Origin: Tomocerus qinae | Lineage: Eukaryota > Arthropoda > Collembola > Entomobryomorpha > Tomoceridae | DNA length: 64,000 bases | Direction of reading: 5' to 3' | Assembly (NCBI GenBank): GCA_020055645.1 | Contig: CM034546.1 | Span: 111,569,375-111,633,374 of the forward strand | Part shown: positions 26,632 to 39,300 of the stretch, piece by piece | How the letters are laid out: each line of letters begins with the position of its first letter | Position numbering within the stretch: position 1 is the stretch's first letter | Position numbers and translations under genes: made by a program | Notes under the pieces: model-generated | The model's input: the letters and a program-made list of their open reading frames with translations, nothing else | What the model was told of the DNA's origin: nothing | Database searches by the model: none

Positions 26632-28601
26632 ATGGACAAAATCCCTGACGATCTTCGTTTGGAGCAAGTTCCAATTCTTAGTGTACGGGGTAACAATTTC
26701 ACTGTCGGATATGCCATTGTAAGAAACTTTTTTTTGTTTTCATATCTTGATGTCTGTTCTAGTAGTAGTGTTTTGTTATTCCAAATCAAATGTACAACTA
26801 CAATATACTAGAGTCCGTATACATTTCAGTCACCATTAAATCTATGTTATAAATAGATATGTAATATTTTATGGCATTGTCATTATCACGCTATGTCCGC
26901 TATATGTATATTCTAAATGAATAATATGTGTAATTCTATTTATGCTTATTTTATTTCAGGGTCGCACCTTTAAATCATTGATTAACGATCTATTAAATAA
27001 ATGGAAATTTTTCAACACGATTGCATTGCCCAAGTATGAGACGGAAGAAGGAAAAATTCTCTATGAAAAAAGCTTAAGTATTTGCAACAAAAAATTTCCC
27101 AACTATGTAGAAGAAATTAAAGGAATATCCCTTGGAGCTGATGTAGCTTTCCATAAGGTGCTAAAATTAAAATATGCATTCTTAAATTTCTGATTGTGCA
27201 AGTCTCATTTATTCACACTGATGAACTGGAATATATTTTAATATAATATATTGATTTGCATGTACAGCTTTTTATCCTGCATGTGGATGCTTTGATGAGT
27301 TACCCAGATCCTTCTAAAAGCAGTAACCCTACTGGCGTAAAAGGCTGCACTTCGATTCTCTCCAATAATGACGAGGTACAAAGTTTTAATGACACGACAT
27401 ACGTATGATAAAGTTTCATTTAAATGTATATTTTTATCGCCCAATTTATGTGCAATTGTAGATAGTTCTAGGTCATACAGAAGATGCTGATTCTGAATTG
27501 CTCAATAACATTTACTTTGTATCGGCGGAAATCACGGATGAAAATGGAAAAAGGGTTGAGAAATTCACAACTCTTACCTATGCAGGTCATTTACCAGGAT
27601 ATACTATGGGTTTTAATCACCACGGAATGATATATTCCGTTAATACTCTATATCCCTCAGAAATATATCCTGATGGATCTCGTAAGTCGTGAATATCTTT
27701 TGACGTAGGAACTATTGTATATTAACTTATTTTATTACTTAGTATTTGTCACATTAACCTAAGAAATTATATTGCTCTGTAGCAAGAGCGTTTGTGGCAC
27801 GAGCTTTACTAAATGCATCAAATCTGGAGGAGGCTGTGAATATCTTACAAGATAAAGGAAATGGCATATCGGACGGTCTAAGTGTTAATCTTCACTTCCG
27901 TCATCAAAATCCGGAACTACCATTGATGTATAATATTGAAGTTGGGCCTGGACAGAGTGATACATTAGAATCCATAATTGATGTACTTACTTTAAAAAAG
28001 GGTGATACTCTTGCACATTGTAATAGGTAAGCATAATAATAGTATTTGTTCCTATATCATCATTCATCAATAAAGTTCTCAGAAAGGCTAAAAATCTCAT
28101 GCTAAGTTTTAAAAAATTTAAAAATCAATTTCTTAAAATTAATAGTGATTAATGTTAAATATTTTCTTTTCCAGATATCTAAGAATTAAAATTCCAGAAA
28201 ATGTTTATGAGACAAATCTTCACCGACACAAAGCAATTGAAAGACATGCCAAACCAACTAATGAAATTATTGTGAGAAGCATTTTAAGTGACCAGAGTGA
28301 TCCTGATTTTCCGGTTTTCAGAACAGAAAATCATGAAGACACAAAAACTGTTGCTGCAGGTTTGAAATTAACCTATATTTTTGGAGAGCACAATGTTCTT
28401 CATATGGACTATATACGATATAATATAAGTATTTATTTAGAATTATAAGTAATATATAAAATAGTCATATCAACATGTAAGTAAGTAATGTCTTGTGTAC
28501 TTCCAAATATAGGAATATTTGAACCTCATAAAAACCTGTGGAAGATTTACATTGGAAAACCTAACCAGGCAGAACCAGTTGCAATCATTCACATGGAATA
28601 G
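26632..28601 (+). CDS. tan: Beta-alanyl-dopamine / carcinine hydrolase (tan)
   Basis: N-terminal-nucleophile hydrolase related to penicillin acyltransferases. In insects Tan releases dopamine from N-beta-alanyl-dopamine (cuticle colour) and histamine from carcinine (photoreceptor transmitter recycling), reversing Ebony. Seven exons: 26632-26718, 26960-27157, 27268-27375, 27462-27681, 27783-28026, 28175-28359, 28513-28601, giving 376 residues against 387 in Drosophila. The frame is intact. The self-cleavage site NPTGVKG/CTS places the junction at Gly121-Cys122, the position known for fly Tan; Cys122 would become the nucleophile of the beta subunit. A later GYTMGFNHHGMIYSVN segment matches the family core. 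The stop codon lies inside an 11-bp stem-loop and is followed by a further open frame. No ebony gene is present in the window. Confidence 0.92.
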
Positions 28602-28619
28602 ACAGGCTTGTCTATTCCA
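28594..28619 (+). promoter_or_regulatory. Stem-loop spanning the tan stop codon
   Basis: Perfect 11-bp inverted repeat (28594-28604 with 28609-28619) around a four-base loop. The TAG stop (28599-28601) is inside the 5' arm. It could affect termination or mRNA stability, or be chance. Confidence 0.55.
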
Positions 28620-30856
28620 GGGTTGATACACATACTTAATCTTTATCTTATTATGTTTGTTGTAAATAGTATTTCATTTCTATTTTACTATTCCACGTGT
28701 TATTGTTCTCTGTTTTACTAGAAAGGAACCCTATTTAATCTAAGAATTCATTTGGTTGAGATTTGACTTCCTATTTTATTTTGAGATCAAAATTGTTCGC
28801 ATTAAATGTCATTGATTGTGCCAAATTCTTTTTATTAGGTGACCTAAATATTTATTTACTCTCGGTTACAACCAATGTAGCTCACAAGTAGTTGATGATT
28901 TTAGATAAAGCTATCATCAACTACAATATTGTCATTGTAGGGGTCTTTATTGATTTTTATGCCTATACTCGTACTCGCGTGAGTCGTGTGTACCACCTCT
29001 TACTACATAACTTTGTTATAAATCGCAAAGGTTTATAAAAATCGAATGAAAAAAACACTTTCGTGCTGTTTACTTAATTTTGCGTTAATGTCTACAGATT
29101 TGCTAATAGATAGAGTACAATCAGTATAATACGATTATAACAATATACAATGTACCCTGCGTAAGTGTAGTAAATGTAGTAGTCAATTTGCTGACACGCC
29201 AACTGGCATGTATATGTTCTCTACTCACATATTGAGTACGTAATTTTGGGCATTAAAATATTAAAATCTAAACTACACTTCTTCTTTGAACTCAGAAGCC
29301 AGATAGTTGAGTTGATGAAAATATAATTTGTGTTTTTGCAGAGATTAGGTCAAAATTTTAATTATCATGTTATTTGCTTTCTGCTAAAATTGCCTCTCTC
29401 TAATGTATAAGATGTAGGAAAGTTGATCGTTGATGATTTGTGCTACTCTAAGACATCTAATACAATAGATATCACAAATTTTCAATCTATTGTATATGAT
29501 TTTGTAATATCAGTTCTCTCTAGACAACTTACCAGTTAGGATCTTGGCGTATCAGCCAGTTGGCTATCACACATATCTGTTACGACAAAGTAATAGTAAA
29601 CGCATTGAAAGATCCAGGAAATGGTGATGATGCCAAAAACCTGAGACAAATACTGTGTTGTTCTTCCTTGTGTTCTGACTATATACACAGCACATAATTT
29701 ATTTACCTATACATTAGTGTGTCTAAAGAAATGTCAGATTGTGAAAGGGAGGAGAAGAAACTATTACTTTAATACGACAGTGAGCTGAAATTCGTTAAGC
29801 CAAGAGATGAGACACGGGTAACTCTTAATAGTTTTGACGAGCGCAAGCATATCCCACACTGATGGGTTGGAATAATGACATGACAAGACAGGATGTTTGT
29901 TTTGAATGCATCTGAGGTCGAAGCTACGCTTTTATCATCACCGTCCCTGCTTTCTCCCATTGAAAATGGCAAATTCTGCAATTTCATCTGAATGGAGATT
30001 TTTATGCCCCTGATTTAGTTGGTGCGAGGACGTTTCGGCCGGAAGACAATGCATATATATTAGAGACAAACAACTTCTGCTGGCTGCAGTCAATACAATA
30101 GATAATCAAATAATGTATTAATTAAAGTATATCTTTACAAATTACTACGAGAGCATGTGGTTGTCCCACGAAATTGGAACAGTTCCATAGTTCCATAAAA
30201 GATAATTTGGCAATGAACAGATTTCTTGTAGTTTGTAAGCAAGGGGATCTTGTGCAGTAATCAAGTCATGAAATGTTCAGTTTACTCGCCCTGGGGATTT
30301 AGTGTTATTTTCTGCTGGGACAATTGTGACAGTGTTGTGTCTGTTGTTTGTGCTAATGTATCTAACGGCTTATATTATTCTATTCTCTCTGTGACACATG
30401 TATAGATACTCGGGTAGATTCTATTTGCGGCAGGCGTCCCTGTGTACGACTTATAATGACGATTACTTAAGCAAGGCCAATGCTAGAGTACATACAAGTT
30501 GCTTTTTCCTTGAGCACCAGTTAAAGTGACGATACGAAAAGACGCATTTCTTTGTACATGCATTTCTTCCTGATTGTGACTGAAACTATTTCATTCTACA
30601 TACTAAGTACATCTACTACGTTTTAATGCATGTTGAATAATTTTAGCGAGCATAAGCTAGCCCAGAGAAGGTTGGTTAGGTATGCAATCTGTACATTCCA
30701 AGAAACTGAGAAAAGTATGGAAACAGTTAGTTTCTTTTCGTCGGCTAACAAAGGAAGTCTGGTTCTCTTAAATTTTGTTTTTACAATCTGCTGTCAGGAA
30801 GTGCAACAAAGAACATTTACTAGAAAATCCAATTGTTAACTGTTTTTCTAATCACC
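28620..30856. other. Intergenic DNA between tan and the methyltransferase-like gene
   Basis: No supported gene. A 12-bp inverted repeat with 13-base loop (28888-28924) lies in the likely tan 3' region, and an 11-bp one at 29460-29495. A segment near 29770-30040 is less AT-rich and has a 72-codon minus frame with no recognisable homology; it may be a decayed repeat. The right end probably carries the 5' UTR of the next gene. Confidence 0.45.
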
Positions 30857-31674
30857 ATGAGTGGGCGAAACGACCCTGTTATTCAAGAAATAATCGCCCT
30901 TCACAAACAGGGTAATGGTGACCACAAAGGGATTATTGAGCTACTCCGACAAGTAATCGAATCGCAAGACAAAGCTCAGATGTCTATGCTTCATTTGATA
31001 ATGTGGCCAATTCCAAGGGAATCAGATCTACAAAAGTTGGCTTCCTATATTTACTCCCAAAATATTCCCCATGTCTACAGTATTGGTTGTGGAACAGGGC
31101 TCTTGGAATGGCTCCTTAGTAAATATCTTCTCCAGTATTACCTCGATAGTGACGACGATGTTAAAAAAGTGGAGATGACCGGAGTTGAAGTGGACTTTCG
31201 GTGGTGGACATGTGCTTATGCTCCACCCATGTTCCTTCCACTTCAATTCGTTGGAAAAGACTTTGCTGCTGAAAACCCTTTCGGAGATTACAATGATATG
31301 GCAATTTTTTGCTATTTTAATAACATCCAAGTATTCCTGGAATATCTAAAGGCTTTCGTAGGAGCCTACGTCATGATTATTGGACCTTTGTCCGATAGAA
31401 GATTTTGTGCTCCCAATCCATTAGAACTTTCAGAAAATTTTAAACTCCCTACTACATCATGGGAACTTATATTTGTTCATCAGTTTGGCTTGATTGATGT
31501 TGATCACGTTGCTGTTTACAAAAGAGTAGAAAATCCTATTCCTAATGGAAAACACAGGTGTGTTTCAGTTTTACTAACAATTCTTTAGCTTTAATCTACA
31601 AAATCAATTAGAGAAATAGCAAGAATTGTTTTTTGTTTTTTAGAAAATCTTCTGTATCTCCAAGTATTGCCTGA
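30857..31674 (+). CDS. Unnamed protein with methyltransferase-like SAM-binding motif
   Basis: Two exons (30857-31557, 31644-31674) give 243 residues. The start at 30857 (MSGRND) was preferred over an in-frame ATG eight codons upstream because its context (ATCACC before ATG) is good and the extra residues are hydrophobic and look like UTR. An N-terminal helical region (about 8-50) is followed by YSIGCGTGLLEWLL (74-87), whose GCGTG (77-81) matches motif I of Rossmann-fold SAM-dependent methyltransferases. An acidic residue after the next strand (TGVEVDFRWW) could serve as the ribose-binding position. No downstream catalytic motif of a known class is visible. I infer a class I methyltransferase fold, perhaps divergent or inactive, and do not recognise the substrate. 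The exon 2 tail of ten residues is rich in Ser and lies just before a 700-base 3' UTR. Confidence 0.75.
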
Positions 31675-32375
31675 AGGAAAGAATCTTGGGGAACTCCAGG
31701 TTAATGATCCTGAAATTTTCAAGATCATCTATTCTCCGTTAGGAGAACAGACGCAAACGCAATGCAGATGAAACTCCGATAATTTGAGAAAATTAAGCAT
31801 TTACGATGTCTTGTGGTTTTGTTAAGATAATAATTCTACTTAAAATAGACTTTAGATCGGTTTTCAGTCTTTTAATATTATGCTCATACAAATATTCAAG
31901 TATACATGTTAGGGTTAATGTTATCACATTATCATTATCGTATATCTAAGTAGGATACGAAATCTTATACATATAGTAGAGCGGGTTTGCTATAGACGAA
32001 ATTAGTTTTGATGAAAACCAATTCTCAATTTATATTGCCATGTAATTCTAAGATAGTCTACATGTAACTTAGATTGATACAAAAGAAAGATTTTGAAGAA
32101 ATAGTTAGACTATTGAATTCTCTACAGACAATGATTTATAGATCTTTAGCTAACAGAAGGTCTTTAATTGTCGCTTTGTCTTGTCTCTAGTAAAGACTAT
32201 ATGTATATTTCTTCCATGAAAAATTGCATGTCCGCCCACCATTCTCTATGTAATTATGTCTGATCTCTCAAATGGGTATAGCTTTAGCTAGATGCACTTT
32301 TTACAATGCAAAACCAGTGATTTTATCTTGTGTTTCAAAATGACTATAAATAATCTGTAAATAGTTTTAATTGTA

Positions 32376-32381
32376 AATAAA
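32376..32381 (+). terminator. Candidate polyadenylation signal of the methyltransferase-like gene
   Basis: AATAAA about 700 bases after the stop and about 510 bases before the convergent SLC6 gene C ends. Confidence 0.4.
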
Positions 32382-32892
32382 TGACAAGAAGTTAAAGTCA
32401 AAGCACTGTCTTTGAGTTACGAGGTGATTTTACTGTTTATATTACTAAGTCATTGACGCCTAGCGGGATAATCATTAAGATAGCTACTTGTAACATTTCA
32501 AGGGTATAGGTCACACTTCCAAGAAAACTACAACCTTATGGCAGAGAGAGAAGTCCGTAAAGAAATGGAGGTAAAATATCTGAATGTGAGGGGCTACCGA
32601 GGATCAAGTTACTATTTATTGGAATAACTGAAATTCTGAAACAATTTCGTGTAATTGTACCTATATTAATTTCCTATTTCACACAAAATTATAGAAAGAC
32701 ACATTTTAGAGTATCTTCCCATGCACTCACAGACCTAATTATTATCTGACATCGATATTATTGGTTTGTCATAAATTTTTAATTCCACCGTTTAGCTGAG
32801 ATGACAGTAAAGCAAGAGTATTAAAGTAATTGTTCATAATACATATAAGTGAAGTAAAAATTATAGTTCACGTATATTAATTTTTACTAGTT

Positions 32893-35800
32893 TTACTTCT
32901 GTTTATAGGTCTGCCATTCCTTTCTCAGTTTGGAATTTTGAGGTCCCCAGTCGTCGGTGGGTTGAAATGAAAGTTTTAGTTTCTAGAATATACACAAGCT
33001 ATTTTAGGACCATTTAAATGTAAGTTGAGTTTTGTTAATGTGAATGGCATCCGTTTTTGTTTGCATAGAACTATTCATGAATTTAATTTACCTCCAGAAA
33101 TGTGTCTGCCTTTTGTATGTAAATAGAATGTAGTGCACATACGGGAACAAAAGTCAAACAAATGGCAGCCAATATCCATCCACTTGCTAACAAAGCATAA
33201 GTTAAATGAAATATTTTCAGTAGATGCTTTGCAGTATTTAAAATCATATTGTCTCACCGATAGCACTAGCAGGGAAGTCAATTCCATTGTGCTTGATAGT
33301 TTCGTATTCTATCAAGAAATATACTAAAATACTTATTAGAGCCACCGGGATAACTATTCCCCAGGTTATCTTCCAAAACCAGCCGATTTTCATTTGAAGC
33401 ATGAATTCAACATCTTTACAATAGTTGCGGAGTTTATATACCCACATGATCCCCACAACCTCTAAAGTTGCTAGCACATATATGGTAAAGTTACCACCAA
33501 AGCTGAAATGCAAATACAAATTCTTAAAATTTTGAAGTTTTGTTTAGTTCAATTGTAATTGTGTTAACTAACTGATCAACCAGAGTCAATAAATGCTGTC
33601 CTCCCTGCAACAAAATAGCATATCATGACCAACATTAAGTACCAGCGTAAGTCAACAGTAAAGGAATCTCATGATAATTTAAAACGTTATTTCTCCTTAC
33701 AGGAGTAACGTAGACTAATCCGACTAGGAAACACATGACGCAAGTCACAGCTGTCACATAAAACTGTGACCAATTGGGAAATTGATCACATATCACGGTA
33801 ATTACAGCCATTTGCCAAGAGACTGCACTTCCAACTCCCAAAGAAAATAACATTAAGAAGAAGAGAACTGCAAACAACTGTTTCAAATAGACATTATTCG
33901 TAATTCTACATACATTGTTCGCTTGAGTTTATGAGATAGTAACTTTTACTGTCCCCACTTTACAATTCTTTATAATACTTACTTGGGGCACCCAATCGAA
34001 TTTTGCAATGGCTTCAGCATACCTATATATTAAATTACATGGTCATTCGAATTGTACTAATAGTTTAATTAAGATATAAAACCAAGTCTGTAGATTTTGC
34101 AATATAAAACAATGGACATACGAAACGAATATTAATCCAGGTCCACTTTTGGCAACAACCGATATATCTAACAACAAAGAATCATTATGTTAGATTGTAA
34201 CCGTAATTCAAATGGTACGAAACGAGAAAATGAGACGAAACGTTGATAACTTACCAACATCCAACTCCCATGCTAAATTGCCAAGAATTGCAAAAACTGT
34301 CAAACCTGTAAACCAATTTCATACAATACAATTTTACTAAAATCAGTTTAGGAGTACTTGAATTGAATTTACCTGCAAATAAACTGGTGAATGTGTCCAT
34401 AAGGCTAACAATCATTGCATCCCTATGAAATGTCAAATGTTACAAAATGTACACTGATTTTATATAATTTATTGTCATAAAATTAGAAATAGCAGAAGAC
34501 ATCGTTTTTACCGGTAAACATTGTGACGGAAAGGATTGTACGATGCATACATAATGATGGGTCCGAATCCAATGGATAGTGAGAAGAAACATTGCCCTAT
34601 TGCGGCAAACCAAACCTACAGAGTTAGATTTTAATTAAGTGGTCCATATAATTATGTAATTGATATGAATACCTTAGGTTCCAAAATCCTGTCCCACTGT
34701 GGAGTAATGAAATATTTAATTCCATCAATTGCTCCATCTTTGGTCAATCCTGTAATAAGCAAAATAGCGAGGACAAGGTATGGATAAATGGCTGTAAAAT
34801 AAGCAACTTTTCCTGAAAGATAAAAAAGCAAATCATTAAAAAATATTGGGTGCTCATATCGATTTGGACATCGGTGAAAAGGTAATTACCAGAGCTTTTT
34901 ACGCCTTTTACAAGTGAAAAGAATACAGCTATCCAGGAAAGAAGAAGGCAGAGTGTCAGTCGCCACTCTGGGTACCCAATTCCATCATCAATACTGGTTT
35001 TCTGTTTTAAAACTTCATTTCTGTTGATAAATAACAATCTCTTGAATATTTACTTTTTAAGTGCATTTTTAATGGGAGAAAATTGTTATAATTTTTCTAG
35101 CTTACGTACTCAAAATATAATTGTGCTAAGCTTGATTTATTACTATCAGTTCCATTTACACCTATCCATGTATAGTTTTCGGAACAAACTTCAGGACCTG
35201 CCCAGGACTCTTTACAATTTGTCCAAGGCAGCGTAGATTGCATCGATGCAAAGAAGTAAAATACTGTTAATGCCATAATGGAGCAATAGTAGGAGACAAC
35301 ACAAAACGATCCGAGTGTTGATCCATAACCAACTCTGCATAGTAAAAATGCTAATCAAGATTGCAAATCATGCTAGTGCATGCAAATGCTAGTAAATCAT
35401 GTCCAGATGTTATTACCCTTTAAAAAATGGAGATAGCTTCCAACATTTAACTTGTCCATAAGAAGAGAACTGTCCTAAAGTTAATTCCATGTAATAAATA
35501 GGTTTGCCTATTACAAAAAGAACGACTAGGTATGGAATTAAGAACCTAAAAGAACAAGTTTCATTAAATGATACTTTTTATTACGCTTATTAAGCTAAGA
35601 TTAAAATTCAATAATGCAGAGACACATTTGCAATCACGTCACATACCTAAATTGACTATAATTTTTATAGATGTATTTATTATATACAAATAAAAGTTAA
35701 CTTACGCTCCTCCCCCATTTTCATAGGCTATTTCATTTTCATGAAAAACAAAAATCACATTAGTTCGTTTGACATTCGTCAATATTAAAATATAAAACTA

Positions 35801-36393
35801 CACGATGATGATGGGTTGTTAGTATTCGAAATTTATATAACCTGTGAACGGGAATCTGTAAAACAATTGAAAGTATTGTAACATTTTAAACATGGAAATA
35901 ATAACAATATAGCACACATTTTACTAGTAATAAAGTAATAAGTTATTATTGTAGCATTACATAACAAATTGTACTTGGATATTTGTACCTGTAAAAATTT
36001 CCAACACCCACACTCATAGATATTATAGAAAGTAAAAATTCTATAGGATTATCAAAGGTATCTCTCCCAGTCCCTTCTTCCTGTTCCTGAAATCATTATG
36101 TGCATAAATTATACATTCATCTCACAAAAGGATAATAAATAAAATAATTTTGGAGCGAAGTAGGTAGATACTACATAATTAATAATTGTATAACTCACAT
36201 CTTCATTGGATTTTGATACTGTAACAGGTGGTTTTTCAGGGTCGGTTGAAAGGTGGGCTTCATATCCTTTATTTGTCTGCCCTCCTTCCTAAATAATTGA
36301 GTTGTTCACATATCTTTCAAAGCTAAAATGGAATTCCGTTATACACAAACTTACGGAAGAAATGGGTTCTAAGCTGTATGATCCTTTCTTCAT
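32893..36393 (-). CDS. SLC6 nutrient amino-acid transporter (gene C)
   Basis: Third NAAT-like SLC6 transporter, 605 residues. Nineteen exons: 36355-36393, 36199-36288, 35989-36086, 35842-35855, 35706-35727, 35417-35545, 35110-35334, 34890-35020, 34673-34812, 34512-34615, 34373-34422, 34255-34305, 34122-34167, 33983-34022, 33701-33877, 33573-33604, 33258-33502, 33092-33186, 32893-32982. The frame is intact. TM1 reads GVGNFYRFPFT (70-80): the near-invariant Trp of the GxGNxWRFP signature is Tyr75. RFPFT and AYENGGG are carried by microexons of 14 and 22 nt. The 271-nt exon of genes A and B is split here into 131+140, and the 187- and 454-nt blocks are kept in sum. About 19 kb and four or five unrelated genes separate it from A and B. 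The Tyr change could alter substrate or ion coupling; the rest of the core ([12 protein letters not shown]-terminal WGP) is standard. Confidence 0.9.
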
Positions 36394-39300
36394 TGTTTCC
36401 AGTTTTTGAATTAATCAGGTAAGAGATTAGTAAGGGTTTGAACTGGAGACTGACAAAAAATCTAAATTAAACCCTTTTGGTGTATAGTGACACAAATGGC
36501 ATCCTTGACCATCAAAAGGTTAGGAAAACTTTGTTAGCACTTCAAAACCTTTCCTTTTGAGTATCGAGTGTCGACTGTTCAATGTTTGTATGTTAGATCG
36601 TAACAAAGGTGTAATCCCACCAACTGCAAAGTACCTATAATAATTATATGCACTGTAATGGGCTTCTTAATTTTCCGCACGAACCTACAGACTACAAATA
36701 GAATTTAATTAACATTACGTGTGCTATTACTAATAAAACGATAGTGTAATGAGTAATGATGTACAAGATCTTATTATTTGTTGTTTCTCTTAACCTTCAT
36801 ACTATGTGTAGCGTGACTTGAGGTATTTTATTTCGTTTGATCCGCAAAAAATGAGATGATGAGCTTTAAAAGAGTAATCTGTCTACGCATAAATACTCAG
36901 GTATTAGTACTTTAGTTTTCCGCTCTAAATTGGTCTGCATAATTTTAGATATATTGTCTGATCGAGTTCGTGAACTTAATTCGATCACGCTGATTACCGA
37001 GTGATATAGTTTTATTATCAATTGTTACCGTTTTGATGAAGTGCTAGTATATAAATAAATGTTTAATTTCTTTTATCTAAATAGTAATGCAATAGTTGAT
37101 AATAAGGAAATCATTTATAATGCCAATTGCTGATCACCTGTCGAATGACTCTATCCTTTATCTTACATGGTGGGGATTAACCAAGATATTTCATGCATGC
37201 GTACGTATAAAAATGTTTATTACATGTAAATCAATTTATCTTATCTAGGTAACTTGTATTACACAGGGATTGGTACATAGTCAACAATATTGACCAGAAA
37301 ATTGCAATACGTACAAGTGTTACTGGTTATGACTGGTTAGTCGTAAACAGTATATTTATTATATGGACACTTTACCACGCGAGCTTTTTTAATATGAGTA
37401 GGAGTAGGTATGTACACTTATTTTAGAACACAATACCTTTTATAGCATTGTCAATTTTCTGTATACTTAGCGAAACAAGTGTCCTGAGGTATTTCCCTAT
37501 CAATCCATGTGTTATTAGTTTTTATAGCCTTCAATAAACAACATAGATGTTAATACCAAGTTAAGCCTCGAGAAAAATACAGTGTAGATAAAATACAAGA
37601 TTGGTGGGAACTGACGAGATCGAGAGGCTTTAAAAACTGAACATATTAATGATGGCATTTTGTATGGAGTTCGTTTGAAGTTTGAAAGGATTTTCAATTA
37701 CCCAATTCTTCAGTTGGATTGATAGTGCACATCCTTGTTTGTGATAGACCACGGAACTGATTGGTCCAAAAGAGTTGAATAGTTACATACATAAGCCAGT
37801 GTCATCCTTCCTTACTTATTATTTAGGTTTCTGGAAAAGGGCTAACTACTTCGTAATAGACTTCATGAAGTTAATGAAAAGCAATGCTAACCACCGTGGG
37901 AACATCATCGGACATATGATTTACCAATCTCAATTGCAGGTTTATAGTTTATACTATGTAGACCATAATCTGATGTTTCAGAGCAACAGTGTTAAAGCCT
38001 AGTACATATACTCACAATATCCGTTTCGGGATCGTAAAAATGCTTGTAATGGAAAATTTTTTCTTTACGCATGGAGGACGTTTTGTCAATTAGTAAGACT
38101 TTCTGGCTTACTTTGCAGGTAGATCACGTGCGTAGAACGAAGATTTTTTTACTAAGAGATTAAATAAATACCATTTAAATATGCCTGTGATGTTTGTAAG
38201 AAATATCCGAGTGAAAATTGTTTAGGTCTTTTCTCAACAGAAAATGTCCGTTGTCAGATGCTAGTTATCCCCCAAAAATAATGGAATCTATAGATATAAA
38301 TAACAAAAATTGGAATGTATCCTTCACATATTTTGGTAAGCATAATTATTTATACGGAGATTAATTTTCCGTACTACATAGTCTGAACTCTGCGCGTAAA
38401 GCCTTTGTGGTAAGCAAAAATAAGTAATGATTTAGCAGTTATTTAGTTCTTGCAAATAATATTGTGGGCAATAGGCAGAAAGAGACTTAATATAAACGTA
38501 CTTGGTATATAAATAAATCCACTTCCAACAATAAAATTACCACATAAAAATATAGTATGCCATAGCCATCACACGCATTTTTACAATTTCATAGTTAACA
38601 GGTGACATATTGTAATGAATACTTAGTGAATGTTTCTACAGAGTACAAAAACGTTTTAAACAATAGCTAGCTTCCTATGAACACCTAATTAAATAAGGAT
38701 CAATGTCATATTACTAAAACTGTTCGTAGCAATTACAAGTATTTGAAGGCTGGGAACAGAAGTTTATAATCATTGTAACCTACTATTTTTAGAATACCTT
38801 TTCCAAATATTCAATGAAGTGTCTGCAATTTATTTGTTAGGTAAAATTAAATTTTTATTTTATTTTCATCTAATTGTCAAACGCTTTTTTCAACAATTTT
38901 AGGAAATAATTGAATGTGTCTTAGTAGATTTTATATTCAAAGATCATTTCATAGCTGTACAAACATAGTCAGTTGGTATTTGTAAGTCAGTTGGTAGGGG
39001 GTCTAAATTTTCAAATGTCATTAGTAACTGTTTCATAGACTTCAATATCTCAGTAATGTGTTAAGATTATGATTTATGGTATTTATCGAGTCATTTCAGT
39101 TATAAGTAGGTTAGTAGAGTCGATCTCCATCAGTTCTGTGCAACAAATGTCTTTACTTTTAGATTGGAGTAGGTATAAAATAAGTTTCTCCCGGACTTAG
39201 AGCATTGTCCTTTAGTATTGAATTAAAAATATTTTATTATGACATGAATTGCCTCGTTTGCCCCGACAATATTTCTTATTAGGTAACTTATGATTAGTAG

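Noticed and set aside
29769-30040. GC-richer segment with CCGAAACGTCC on the minus strand, reminiscent of a hammerhead half
   Set aside because: No CUGAUGA element lies upstream at the right distance, so the ribozyme reading fails.
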